Below, one piece after another: positions 1 through 10,332 of a DNA stretch of 64,000 bases. Source of the DNA: Rosa chinensis (taxonomy: Eukaryota > Streptophyta > Magnoliopsida > Rosales > Rosaceae); assembly GCF_002994745.2 (NCBI RefSeq), contig NC_037091.1:22511789-22575788 (forward strand), in the 5' to 3' direction. Within the stretch, counting starts at the first letter, position 1. Each line of letters opens with the position of its first letter. The translations under genes and the position numbers were made by a program. The notes below the pieces were generated by a model, which saw nothing but the letters and a program-made list of their open reading frames with translations, was not told the DNA's origin and did no database searches.

Positions 1-751
1 GCCTCTTCCAGGACCCTCCCAGATTATCAGTCCCTCCATCGCACTCAGCAATTGCCTTTCCCTTCCTTCGGGAGTCCTTCTCAGCCGACTCCTGCTCCTG
101 GAAGATCAGGTTCTCCTGCTCAATGGTCATAGCCTTAACGAAAATGAGCTCCACCGTCTTCAGTTCCAGAACAGCGACATCGCGCCTGATCGAAGCATTC
201 AGTCCCCACTGAAACTTCATAGCTAAGCTCTCAGCATCCATCTGCCTCACAAAGCGGTACAACCTTGAAAACTCAGCTTCATACTCCCTCACAGAAGGCG
301 GAAAGTACTTCTTCCTGAACAGTTCCACAAATTCATTCCAAGTCAAGGTGGACACGTCCATCACCCTCTGTGTGCCATTCCACCACACCCGTGCATCTCC
401 TTGGAGCATAAATGTGGAAATCTTCCTCTTCTCAATATCGTCGCAGACGACCATCTCGAAGTAGGTCTTCATGTTCTCAATCCATTGATCCGCCAACATG
501 TGATCCGTACCTCCCTGGAATGGAACTCCTCCCAACCTCGAAATCTCCTTTGCCAACTTCGACAAACGAGTGGGATCCACAACATTCGCAACCTCCACAA
601 CAGGTGGAACAGGAAGCTCAACATTCGATGCATCGACCTCATCCTCGAATATCTCCTCAACAGGAGGAGGAATCCTGCCCCTACCTCGGGCTCTACCCCT
701 GCCTCTGGGTCTACCTCGACCCCTAGCTCGGCCTCCTTGTGAATCCATCAC
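1..751 (-). pseudogene. gag, second unit, truncated by the window edge
   Basis: This repeats the first 250 codons of the gag gene at 1977-3146, shifted by 2,395 bp. It starts with the same two methionines at 751 and has the same Arg/Gly-rich N-terminus and capsid-like region. It runs off the window before the zinc knuckles, so whether it is intact cannot be judged. It lies downstream (minus sense) of the shared LTR at 1118-1427 and of its own primer-binding site, as a real gag would. Confidence 0.8.
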
Positions 752-1102
752 CTAAGAAGCATAACAACCTGTGATTAATACTTGTACAACTTCCAACTAC
801 AAGTATAAGTCAACAACATGACTAAATCAACCACCTTACTACGTCAGAAGATACAATTCTATCCCCTACGTAAATCTCGAGTTAAATCTAAAGGTCCCCA
901 TTCCTCAAAAGACTATAACTCCTAGAAACTACCTTAAGCTCCTACAACTTATTCACTGAGCCCACACTACCCTGAAGACTCACATTCCAACACTCATTGC
1001 ATACCCAATGACTATATCAATACCGAAGAGCATCAGATGGGGATCCGCTGCAGACGGGCCATCACTCGAGGAGTATTGATTGTCACCAAATATGCACCTT
1101 AC

Positions 1103-1114
1103 GCTCTGATACCA
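1103..1114 (-). other. Primer-binding site (initiator tRNA-Met), second unit
   Basis: The minus strand reads TGGTATCAGAGC three bases downstream of the LTR at 1118-1427. This is the usual plant LTR-retrotransposon match to the 3' end of initiator tRNA-Met. Its presence beyond the middle LTR shows that a second internal region follows, not host DNA. Confidence 0.85.
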
Positions 1115-1117
1115 AAC

Positions 1118-1427
1118 TGTCACGCCCCTGATTTTACACACATGAAAATCGATATATATAACCCCATAATTATATATGCGTGAACGTCCAGTCATCAATA
1201 CAAAATACCTGAAATCTTTTTCCCTTAACTTACACACATATTGATGCCCTGAACCCCCAAAGTTAATATACACTCGCTCCAAAGAGTTATATATTACACA
1301 AGCTTACGAATAAATAATTCGTCTGAAACACTTCCGCTCCGTCCACGAGCCACGAAACCGTCCGATACCCATAATTTAAATTCCGGAAAATCCTCGGAAA
1401 ATAAATACGAATTTCTGGGGCATCACA
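1118..1427 (-). repeat. Shared middle LTR (310 bp) of the gag-only element
   Basis: On the minus strand it starts TGTGATGCCCCAG and ends CAGGGGCGTGACA. It is the 3' LTR of the unit to its right and the 5' LTR of the unit to its left. Both ends match the much longer solo LTRs A1 and A2 (2.7-3.1 kb) in this window, but the middle, including the TATAAATAG promoter, is missing. The join sits at ATTCGTAA. A weak AATATATAAC near 1283-1293 might serve as a TATA box. Confidence 0.85.
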
Positions 1428-1440
1428 TTCTACCCCCCTT
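1428..1440 (-). other. Polypurine tract
   Basis: The minus strand reads AAGGGGGGTAGAA directly before the LTR start TGTGATGCC, preceded by the gypsy-type sequence TTTCGGGACGAAATTTC. It is the expected plus-strand primer site and marks the 3' end of the internal region. Confidence 0.8.
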
Positions 1441-1976
1441 AAAGAAATTTCGTCCCGAAATTTACACGTACCACACCCACAAGTACGCATAAACCAAGCT
1501 CAAATCCAAATCTCATCTCGCAACAACCTGTTCTTGTCTCACATTACAACATACCTAGCTCATTAATGGATACAGGTACCCTACCTAGTATCACGACATT
1601 AGGAATCTTTACCACACCACTTGGTGGTAACCCAAACATTTCATGGATCTCATCCTTGTACACTATCTAACAAAGCCTCTGTGGCTGTAGCACCACATTA
1701 CAGACCACACAAGAGTCCAAAATCCTGTCATCACGGTAGTATCTGTATCACATTATCGTTAATGTAAACCTTACATTACAAGAATTGAAAATGAAACCTT
1801 CATTTCAACTCAAATCGTGCCTTTGTTTCACAACCTAATAAGTGTCTACCCAACCTGGGAACACAAAATCAAGCTAAGGTCCGGCACTGCCTGACCCCCA
1901 CATATATCATCACCTGTCATTGTAATCACAACCAAAGTGGTATAGATCCCCTACTACCACAACAATGAAGGATGCA
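1441..1976 (-). other. Non-coding 3' internal tail of the gag-only element
   Basis: These 536 bases lie between the end of the gag reading frame and the polypurine tract. I see no protease, reverse transcriptase or integrase motif in any frame. It appears to be what remains after pol was lost. Confidence 0.6.
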
Positions 1977-3146
1977 TCACACCATGCTACATGCCATACT
2001 CAAAAGTCTAACTATAGACAACAGGCAAAACCCAACACAACACACAGAAAGAAGTACACAATTATCACACATCAATCTAACAACCCAAGTAGAAATAGAT
2101 AAGGTACCTCCTTCCCTAGCACCCTGCTGACCAACAGCAAGCACCCTCGCATTTCCCTGAGGTAGTTGCCTCTGTTGATTCCCTTGTCCCCTACCTTGTG
2201 CTTGGGTGCAATCCCTGGAGTAATGCCCTGCCTGGCCACATCTAAAGCATACAATGTTCTTCGGTTTCGTGCAAAACCTAGAAGTATGGCCCATCTCATT
2301 ACAATTGAAACACCTCACGGGTGCCACCTGCCCTGCAGGTGCAGCCCCTACAGGTGCAGCTGCCTCCCTAGCCGGCGCTTGGAAATGAGTCCTCCGCCTC
2401 TTCCAGGACCCTCCCAGATTATCAGTCCCTCCATCGCACTCAGCAATTGCCTTTCCCTTCCTTCGGGAGTCCTTCTCAGCCGACTCCTGCTCCTGGAAGA
2501 TCAGGTTCTCCTGCTCAATGGTCATAGCCTTAACGAAAATGAGCTCCACCGTCTTCAGTTCCAGAACAGCGACATCGCGCCTGATCGAAGCATTCAGTCC
2601 CCACTGAAACTTCATAGCTAAGCTCTCAGCATCCATCTGCCTCACAAAGCGGTACAACCTTGAAAACTCAGCTTCATACTCCCTCACAGAAGGCGGAAAG
2701 TACTTCTTCCTGAACAGTTCCACAAATTCATTCCAAGTCAAGGTGGACACGTCCATCACCCTCTGTGTGCCATTCCACCACACCCGTGCATCTCCTTGGA
2801 GCATAAATGTGGAAATCTTCCTCTTCTCAATATCGTCGCAGACGACCATCTCGAAGTAGGTCTTCATGTTCTCAATCCATTGATCCGCCAACATGTGATC
2901 CGTACCTCCCTGGAATGGAACTCCTCCCAACCTCGAAATCTCCTTTGCCAACTTCGACAAACGAGTGGGATCCACAACATTCGCAACCTCCACAACAGGT
3001 GGAACAGGAAGCTCAACATTCGATGCATCGACCTCATCCTCGAATATCTCCTCAACAGGAGGAGGAATCCTGCCCCTACCTCGGGCTCTACCCCTGCCTC
3101 TGGGTCTACCTCGACCCCTAGCTCGGCCTCCTTGTGAATCCATCAC
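1977..3146 (-). CDS. Retrotransposon gag polyprotein, two zinc knuckles (389 aa)
   Basis: The product would be the capsid/nucleocapsid protein of a Ty3/gypsy element and package element RNA in the cytoplasm. The first ~26 residues are Arg/Gly repeats. Residues ~80-215 match the plant retrotransposon gag domain, including ARVWWNG, FRKKYFPPSVREYEAEFSRL and EQENL. Two CX2CX4HX4C knuckles follow (CFNCNEMGHTSRFC and CFRCGQAGHYSRDC). The last ~45 residues (after about GAREGGT) are Cys/Leu-rich and unlike gag or protease; they are probably readthrough into the tail beyond a pol deletion. The start at 3146 is supported by the paired copy at 751. The frame has no break. Confidence 0.85.
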   Translation of the reverse strand: MMDSQGGRARGRGRPRGRGRARGRGRIPPPVEEIFEDEVDASNVELPVPPVVEVANVVDPTRLSKLAKEISRLGGVPFQGGTDHMLADQWIENMKTYFEMVVCDDIEKRKISTFMLQGDARVWWNGTQRVMDVSTLTWNEFVELFRKKYFPPSVREYEAEFSRLYRFVRQMDAESLAMKFQWGLNASIRRDVAVLELKTVELIFVKAMTIEQENLIFQEQESAEKDSRRKGKAIAECDGGTDNLGGSWKRRRTHFQAPAREAAAPVGAAPAGQVAPVRCFNCNEMGHTSRFCTKPKNIVCFRCGQAGHYSRDCTQAQGRGQGNQQRQLPQGNARVLAVGQQGAREGGTLSISTWVVRLMCDNCVLLSVCCVGFCLLSIVRLLSMACSMV

Positions 3147-3497
3147 CTAAGAAGCATAACAACCTGTGATTAATACTTGTACAACTTCCAACTACAAGTA
3201 TAAGTCAACAACATGACTAAATCAACCACCTTACTACGTCAGAAGATACAATTCTATCCCCTACGTAAATCTCGAGTTAAATCTAAAGGTCCCCATTCCT
3301 CAAAAGACTATAACTCCTAGAAACTACCTTAAGCTCCTACAACTTATTCACTGAGCCCACACTACCCTGAAGACTCACATTCCAACACTCATTGCATACC
3401 CAATGACTATATCAATACCGAAGAGCATCAGATGGGGATCCGCTGCAGACGGGCCATCACTCGAGGAGTATTGATTGTCACCAAATATGCACCTTAC

Positions 3498-3509
3498 GCT
3501 CTGATACCA
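3498..3509 (-). other. Primer-binding site (initiator tRNA-Met), first unit
   Basis: The minus strand reads TGGTATCAGAGC three bases after the LTR end TGACA. Same as the site at 1103-1114. Confidence 0.85.
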
Positions 3510-3512
3510 AAC

Positions 3513-3822
3513 TGTCACGCCCCTGATTTTACACACATGAAAATCGATATATATAACCCCATAATTATATATGCGTGAACGTCCAGTCATCAATACAAAA
3601 TACCTGAAATCTTTTTCCCTTAACTTACACACATATTGATGCCCTGAACCCCCAAAGTTAATATACACTCGCTCCAAAGAGTTATATATTACACAAGCTT
3701 ACGAATAAATAATTCGTCTGAAACACTTCCGCTCCGTCCACGAGCCACGAAACCGTCCGATACCCATAATTTAAATTCCGGAAAATCCTCGGAAAATAAA
3801 TACGAATTTCTGGGGCATCACA
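3513..3822 (-). repeat. 5' LTR (310 bp) of the gag-only element
   Basis: It appears identical to 1118-1427. It starts (minus strand) at 3822 with TGTGATGCCCC and ends at 3513 with TGACA. Outside it, at 3823, unrelated sequence begins, so this is one true border of the element. Confidence 0.85.
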
Positions 3823-4036
3823 AACCTTCTAGGCAAGGTTAATTACCTTTTGGAGTTCTGGACGTAATCTTCTTGGATACGAACAGTATGATATGCACCT
3901 ATATATGTTCATATATATCTTCGCAAGGTATCTTCGCGAAGACTCCTACAACAGTCTTTAATTGCATGCATATATATGTGTAGCCCCACGAAGCCTTGAT
4001 TCATGCATGGCTTTTGACCTTTTGTACGTCCATGAT

Positions 4037-4038
<2 letters not shown>
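3823..4038. other. Intergenic, nothing recognised
   Basis: AT-rich sequence with repeated ATATAT and TCTTCGCGAAG-like short motifs. No coding signal or transposon border was recognised. Confidence 0.4.

Positions 4039-4081
<43 letters not shown>
4039..4081. repeat. (TA)n microsatellite, left of MITE
   Basis: About 20 uninterrupted TA units directly abut the MITE at 4082. A matching TA run abuts its other end (4497-4535), so the element sits inside what was one TA microsatellite. Confidence 0.9.
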
Positions 4082-4083
<2 letters not shown>

Positions 4084-4493
4084 GCTAAATACAGATTATT
4101 ACCCTATAGTTTGGGTCCAAAATCAATTCAGTCCCTGTATTTCTAATTTCATCAAAAACATCCATGCACTTTCAATTTTGATCTAATAGGTCTAATTTGT
4201 TAGTTTTCCGACAATTGAGTTATTTAACTTGTTAATGTGGCTCATTTATGACCTATGTTTTATGATGTGGTGTCTGCGGGTCACCTCTAGTCAATTAACG
4301 AGTGAGTCCTACTATTAAAAATAAATAGTTTTTCAACAAATAATCCAACTATAACTTGAACCCATAACAAAATATTAACGAATTGGACCTATTAGATCAA
4401 AATTGAAAGTGCAGGGGTGTTTTTGATGAAATTAGAAGTCCATGGACTGAATTGATTTTGGACCTAAACCACAGGGTAGTAACCAGTATTTAG

Positions 4494-4496
<3 letters not shown>
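4082..4496. mobile_element. MITE with long terminal inverted repeats (415 bp)
   Basis: The ends are exact inverted copies, GGGCTAAATAC and GTATTTAGCCC. The inverted similarity continues inward for roughly 115 bp, including AAAATTGAAAGTGCA against TGCACTTTCAATTTT. There is no coding capacity. Both flanks are pure TA repeats, so the TSD length cannot be read: a TA-targeting Tc1/mariner-like or a Mutator-like MITE are both possible. A related sequence lies at 63197-63375. Confidence 0.8.

Positions 4497-4535
<39 letters not shown>
4497..4535. repeat. (TA)n microsatellite, right of MITE
   Basis: An uninterrupted TA run continuing the left-hand run. A further short TA run at 4787-4808 precedes a diverged copy (about 4807-4845) of 4534-4572, both ending in ATGATTGCATGCT, so this stretch includes an old local duplication. 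Confidence 0.85.
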
Positions 4536-4537
<2 letters not shown>

Positions 4538-5479
4538 CTTGTTAACAACAATCGAGCATGATTGCATGCTTACTATCTCTCCCACGTCCAGCCATCCTCA
4601 ATTACATGAGACCTTGATTGCTTGCTTACCATTGGTAGAGAAGGATGATAGCCCACCATGCAAAGGAATCTATCCATGTATGTGATATGTATTATTAATT
4701 GCTCCTCATGCTCCATGTTTAATTTCATGAGCAACCATGATTCTTTCCTTGTTTGGCCCACCGTAGGACCTAACATGCATGGGCAAATATATATATATAT
4801 ATATATACCTTCCTTGATGACCACAATCAACCATGATTGCATGCTCCTATATATGCCATTGCACATTAATTGCATGGGAATATATGAATATTTGCATGGG
4901 CAACGTGATTGCTATCTCTTTGCACAATCTTGGTAATCAACCCAATAAACCACCATTAATTAGTTAATATATGATAATTAAATATCCAGTTTTGCTTCAA
5001 AATTGCTTGGCCACTAAGTAGGCTTTTTCAGCCTCTAAAAAATATTTTCCGAACTTGTCGAAAATATATAACTTGGGCCACGGATATTGGCCCGATTTCT
5101 TCGAGTCCCCCTCGTCGAGAAAAATGTTAATTTTGTGTTCAAACAGAAAGCATGTTTATACTGATTCTTTTTTAAAGATTGTATTTGACCTGAGATGGTG
5201 AATTCTTGTCTAACATGCACCTCTCAATTTATCAGATGGTGTAAAGTATTATGTTAAATTTAGGTCAATAACCCTGCATGCTTTGTATTATTCCACTCAA
5301 ATTCGATGCTTGTTTCTTTGGCCTTCATTCAAAGGCTCTATAACCGGACTTTTACCATTCTATTTTTGCATCATATTATTTATATGATATAGTGGTCAGC
5401 AGTGATGATACTCTGGTTGGTATAAATGGTTAACGAATTTTAGTTCTTGTTCTTTATACTTCCAAAATTTTATTGATAG
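4536..5479. other. Intergenic, degenerate
   Basis: Apart from the short TA run and local duplication near 4807-4845, nothing is recognised. The last ~400 bases before 5480 may be intron of the pyruvate kinase fragment, because 5478-5479 is an AG acceptor in front of that exon. Confidence 0.35.
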
Positions 5480-5860
5480 GTGGAGAATCAGGCAGGAGTC
5501 GCAAACTTTGATGATATCCTTGCAAATTCAGATGCATTCGTGGTGGCACGAGGTGATCATTGAATGGAAATTCCAAATTCCAATAGAAGAGATCTTTTTG
5601 GCTCAGAAAGTGATGATCTATAAGTGCAACATCCATGGAAAACATGTTGTCACGACAATACAGATGTTGGAACTAGCAGTTGTTGAATATGTTGATGAAT
5701 TGTACAAGTTCTGCAAACTTGAAGAGGTAATCCCTTATCCTTTTTCCCCCTCCCCAGATCTTCCCTTTTAGGCTTCTTCTATTATACCTTTTCTTACACT
5801 TGAATATTACTTATGAAGGATGACTATCGAGTTGGAGATTACTTGGACATTGATCAAGTC
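5480..5860 (+). pseudogene. Chimeric pyruvate kinase / B-type cyclin-like gene fragment
   Basis: From 5480 the translation reads VENQAGVANFDDILANSDAF then VVARGD, the active-site region of plant cytosolic pyruvate kinase. It is broken by a TGA at the Leu-Gly after GD and by a 7-bp tandem duplication of ATTCCAA; it resumes as IFLAQKVMIYKCNI and ends at QMLE near 5670. Without a gap it becomes LAVVEYVDELYKF, which resembles the segment just before the cyclin box of B-type cyclins. A GT donor follows at 5728, and about 90 bp later an AG acceptor precedes DDYRVGDYLDI, possibly the next cyclin exon. The pyruvate kinase call is firm; the cyclin call is moderate. The fusion is probably transposon-borne and not functional. 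Confidence 0.65.
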
Positions 5861-5989
5861 TGGGTTGAATGGGCAAGCATGTTGTCAAGTTTCAGATCAC
5901 TAGTGTTGTATGTCTGTGGTAGATCAGTAGTTAGGAATCATTTTGTGCACATATCTAGAACTCACTTTCGTGGTTGTAATGACTCATGA

Positions 5990-6691
5990 TGATATTCAAA
6001 TAAATAGACCAATTTTTCTAAAATTGTGTCGTGCAAATGCTCTTTCTAAGACAGAAATCAAAACCAATTAAAGTTGACATCCAAACCAACATCAAACTAC
6101 AAAATTTAAGCAAATGTCTGTTGTCTGAAATCACCGTAAACCACAGATGAAGCAGACCAATTGTATTATTTATGCTAGTCAGACAACAGATAATTGTGGT
6201 TTTTAATTGAATCACACAATAGAAAGGCCCAAGAAAGTTCAAGCCTCTATATTTTCAAACGACATAATTCTATCTTATTACTCAAAATTAAACAATAAAA
6301 CATTCTAATTTATATGTTGTCCACAATTGATTCACACAACAGAAAAAATCCAAGATAGTTCAAATTTCCATATGTTCAGACAACAGATTTCTGTCGTCTT
6401 AATGAAATATAAACGATAGAGTTTTATGAAAAGATGTTGTGCATAATCTTTTATAACAACATATAACTTTCGTTTTGTTGCATCTTTAACCTCAGAAAGT
6501 CATAATTCGGCATATCTCGACATAATCAGACAACAGATTATTGGCCGGCCTATGTTGTTTGAGTGAAATACAGATCATGGGTAATATATGTCATCTGAAG
6601 GCCTAAGAGATATTAGGCTACTAGACAATAGAAATTTTCTGAATCAGACAATAGCCGATGACTGTTGTCTGATGAGTTTATTGACATAGTG
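5990..6691 (-). mobile_element. CACTA-like subterminal repeat region, one end
   Basis: Many direct and inverted copies of AGACAACAG / CTGTTGTCT and CACACAAC occur between 6000 and 6680. The right limit reads TTGACATAGTG, the inverse of a CACTA-type terminus (CACTATGTCAA). The motif type resembles the subterminal TCAGACGAC repeats of the complete CACTA element at 52484-57970, but the terminus differs. I could not find the other end. The chimeric gene fragment beside it may be its cargo. Confidence 0.5.
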
Positions 6692-7260
6692 TGGGTCGGG
6701 CCTGTTAAGCCGGTCTGCTGGGCTTTGAGCCCACTATTTTATTTGGGCTGTTTCTTGGACTTAGTGATTTGCGTTGGGGTTTTGTGCCCTAGGCCCATAC
6801 TAATTCTCTTTTTTATCTTTTTGGGATCCTATGTTAGTAGCCTTTTACTTTCAATTAATAATTCCCTAAGTTTTTAAGGATCTAAGCACTTTGATGTGTC
6901 TCTAGCACCTCTAGAGTAGTATTAAATAAGGAGGAGTCCCGCTATGTCTATGTCTTTAACTGAGTGGGTCTTCTTGTCTACTGGGGAAGGGTATTTAACG
7001 GCATATTTTTCCTTGTGATGCAATATATTGGCACCCGATTTGGGTGTGATTAAAAAAAAAACTAAAAAACAATAAATTTTTGAGTTACTTTTTCTTTCTT
7101 TCTTTCTTATGGCGGAATATTAAAAATTATTATAAGACTAATCTTAAAAACTAACATTAAGAAAAATGTTATAGAACTTTATTTATTTTAATTTTTTAAA
7201 TAGTTAAGTAAAATCAATTTTTATTTACTCAAATTAAAATTTTTAAATCGTGCCTTATAA
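6692..7260. other. Intergenic, nothing recognised
   Basis: AT-rich, with a poly-A run near 7052-7061 and a TTTC microsatellite near 7091-7108. The ORFs here are short and have no recognisable domain. Confidence 0.4.
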
Positions 7261-7453
7261 TTGGCAGGCACGAGCACTGCCCGGTACGATTTGAGCTCAA
7301 GCCATGGGCCAGACCGGGCTTAATGTTTAAGTAAATGGGCTAGCATGAGTTCGGGATGATAATAAATGAGCCGGTCCGAGCACGGCATAAAACACGAATA
7401 GACCCGCTTAAAATGGGCCGAGCAAGGCCGGTCCGGCCCGGTTGCCACCTCTA
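7261..7453 (-). mobile_element. hAT-type transposon end fragment
   Basis: The right limit reads TTGCCACCTCTA, the inverse of TAGAGGTGGCAA, a common terminus of plant Ac-like hAT elements. It is followed inward by GGCCCGGNCCGG-type subterminal motifs (7290-7440). The 8 bases outside are TTTGTCAC; I found no matching copy to the left, so the other end is missing or diverged. Confidence 0.5.
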
Positions 7454-8547
7454 TTTGTCACGCCCATTTCCCTAATTTTTTCTTATAAACTCTCACCTTC
7501 ACCTCTTCATAATTTCTCACTTTCTTCTCCTTCTACTTCTTTTCTTCCTCATTTCACTCACATGCATACTAGAGTTTTTATTCCTTATCCCAAAATGGCA
7601 TGCAAGAAATGAACAAGTTTCCTTTAGCTTATAAATTGAGGCTTTTTGTTTCTTTTAAAGGGATTAAAGAACCTCTAAAAAATCATTCCATAAGAAAAAT
7701 TCAAGCAAACCAAAAAATTCCAACTCCCTATCCAAAATCGGTTCCAAGGTTTAATGTTCTTAAACCAATCAATAGCCATAAAATTCCAGTCTTTCTCAAC
7801 TACAGGTCTACAGTAATATCTACCGCCTAAAAGCTGACCTAGAAAACTTCTCTCATGTACTTCTAGCTACCATGTCAGAAACATTCTTGCAAGCATTTTT
7901 ATGATAAATTTAATTGTAGGGAATAGAAGTTCGTCTATCAAATTAATATAAAATTTTGGCCTCCAGCAATCACAAGAAGTATGTCACCACCATAATAATA
8001 GGGTAAAAACTTGTGTCATATTTTGTGGGCTTATTAATTCCTCCCATTGCTTAGATGCTATTGTATATTTTCACCTATCAATTTCTTATTACATCACACC
8101 AATGAACTTGATCCCCAAAAATTATATTTTCCTTTTTTTTTTTTTTGGGCAGATTAAGATAAATCTTATACCATAATTCATTTGTTCATCGTACATTGGA
8201 TAAGCTCTATGAATAATTAAGAGAATGGCAACGCAATAGCACAATCGAGAAGAGAGAAGGTTCAGACATTTTGGTTTGGCAATTCTTTGCTTCACAAAGA
8301 ATTTCTTCTTTTTGGCAATTTTCATCTCCCCTTTATTTAGCTTTCTAGTTTACTTTGATTGGTAAAACTGATTTAGGGTCAAAATTCAAATGTATAGTGT
8401 GCCGACGAAGGAATTGGTAAAGGTAGATTAGAGCTCTCCCCCATTCCAATATTATGTGGAGGAATTATTCTATGGTCCCGTAGTACTGTGTCATGTGGTG
8501 ATTCTAATCAATAATATTACTCGAATGTGGTGGGGACCATGCAGGGA
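7454..8547. other. Intergenic flank of the nested insertion
   Basis: AT-rich. A 76-codon ORF at 7600-7830 (plus) has no recognisable domain and low-complexity Lys/Pro content; I do not call it a gene. Bases 8543-8547 (AGGGA) are the left TSD of solo LTR A1. Confidence 0.4.
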
Positions 8548-9142
8548 TGTCACACCCCTGATATTTAACACAAATAAAAATCGATATATAATCCCATAAT
8601 TACATATGCGTGATCGTTCAACCATCAATACCAAGCACCTGGAAACTTTTTCCCTTTTCCTTTTAAACTACATACGTATTGATGCCCTGAAACCACTATG
8701 TCAATATTGACCCGCCCACAAAGTCATATATTACATAAGCTTACGAATTAAATTGTCAACAACAAATTAAAACGTAAATGCTCCTCAGAGTTTACTACAT
8801 AGCGGAAGTCATGACAATGGCAAAACCAACCAAAATTGCTTCCTACCTATTCTGCCGCCAACAAGCTACCTCAGCTTCAACTAGGATTAACCCCTACACC
8901 GTTTGAATAGTGTACCGGGTTGTCACACAACAAACCCGATAAGCTTTTGCAAGCCCGTATGAGTAACTCAAACCACACACAAATCACGCCAATCACGAGA
9001 ATAACTCACACGTTTCAATCAAGAAACAACTCACACCAACCACGAGAATAACTCACACGAATCACGAGATAAACTTGCACAAATCACGGGATAAACCCAC
9101 ACGAATCACGAGATAAACTCACACAAATCACGACATAAACTC

Positions 9143-9402
9143 ACACGAATCACATTTAAATCAATAAACAAATCACGTTTCAATCAAGAAACAAAGCACG
9201 AGATAAACTCACACGAATCACGTTTAAATCAATAAACAAATCAAGTTTAAATCAAGAAACAAAGCACGAGATAAACTCACACGAATCACGTTTAAATCAA
9301 TAAATAAATCATGTTTCAATCAAGAAACAAAGCACAAGATAAACTCACACGAATCACGTTTAAATCAATAAACAAATCACATTTCAATCAAGAAACAAAG
9401 CA
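9143..9402. repeat. 68-bp tandem repeat inside LTR A1, ~4 copies
   Basis: Copies begin at 9143, 9211, 9279 and 9347, each starting ACACGAATCAC and containing AAATCAATAAA and AATCAAGAAACAAAGCAC. Shorter 25-35-bp relatives (GAATCACGAGATAAACTC) extend left to about 9000. The array is within the LTR and is not conserved in A2. Confidence 0.9.
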
Positions 9403-10323
9403 CGGTGGACAGACTAGAGCTCTAACTGATCGTATTCACTAACCCGGCCAAAGGCGTGAATTCCTTATTTTCCCACCCACGATCACATTTTGTGATCCAC
9501 GATCCTCAACTCGTAAGTCTTTGAATCCACGGTATAAATACCAAAACATTTAAAGGAGTCGCAGTGGACCCAAAATGTTACACGAATCTAAAATGAAAGA
9601 TTCCCCGTAATTGACCCCTATCAATTACTCCCGGTATAAGACCCATATTTAAATAACCTACCGCGAACTAAAATGTTCCACAAATACACAAATCTCAACG
9701 CTTTTCTCAAATCTCAACTCTTTTCAAAACTAATCGAAATCAACATTTCTACAATCATTTGTTTTCCAAAAGCCACAACCCAAAACCATAAAAAGCATCA
9801 TTTCATGCATATTGTTTTCATAATTCACAAACCCACCAAAACATATATATTTCACATAAATATATATATATATATGTAGTCATCCGCTTAGGAATGCCTA
9901 CTAATACTAACTATAGTTTGCAGTTACTAAATAACTCTAAAAAATAAAGGTATTCCGTTCATTAATGAACCTTGTGAGATTACTCACCTCGAAACTCCTG
10001 TTGCGTCTTCAATACATAACAAGGCAGCTGTGATGCCCCAGAAATTCGTGTTTATTTTCCGAGGATTTTCCGGAATTAATTTTATGTTTATTGGACAGTT
10101 TCGTGGCTCGTGAATGGAGCGGAAGTATTTCGGACGAATTTCTATTCGTAAAGTGTGACTTTAGGGATGGCGCATAGGTTGACTTTTTATTCGTTGGGAT
10201 TCTCCAAAAACTTCCTTCACGAAAGTTGTAGAGTGCATCGATACGAGTTCGTGGACATGTGGAACGCAAGAATCGGAGTTCGTATGAGAAAGTTATGGGT
10301 ATTGGAAGGAATTTCCATTTTGG

Positions 10324-10332
10324 TATAAATAG
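10324..10332 (+). promoter_or_regulatory. TATA box of solo LTR A2
   Basis: TATAAATAG lies about 295 bp into the LTR and is followed by a CT-rich stretch near 10388-10408. The same motif stands in A1 (39888-39896, inverse) and in both LTRs of element C. Confidence 0.65.

Larger units (their letters stand above)
1..3822 (-). mobile_element. Tandem gag-only Ty3/gypsy element (LTR-gag-LTR-gag)
   Basis: Read on the minus strand: LTR (3513-3822), primer-binding site, gag, a non-coding tail, polypurine tract, a second LTR (1118-1427), a second primer-binding site and a second gag cut by the window edge. Bases 1-1427 repeat 2396-3822 with no difference that I can see, so the unit is 2,395 bp. One LTR-to-LTR element is 2,705 bp and has no protease, reverse transcriptase, RNase H or integrase. 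This is the layout of TR-GAG type non-autonomous retrotransposons. A shared middle LTR points to unequal recombination or insertion of a multimer; an assembly duplication is also possible. The right flank is AACCT; the other TSD lies outside the window. Confidence 0.85.

Noticed and set aside
401..755. Plus-strand ORFs of 60-113 codons opposite gag (also at 2796-3150)
   Set aside because: They are shadows of the minus-strand gag frame, duplicated only because gag is duplicated.
5012..5030. CACTAAGTAGGC as the left end of the CACTA-like element at 5990-6691
   Set aside because: The sequence after CACTA does not match the right terminus, and the flanking bases (GGC against TGG) do not form a TSD.
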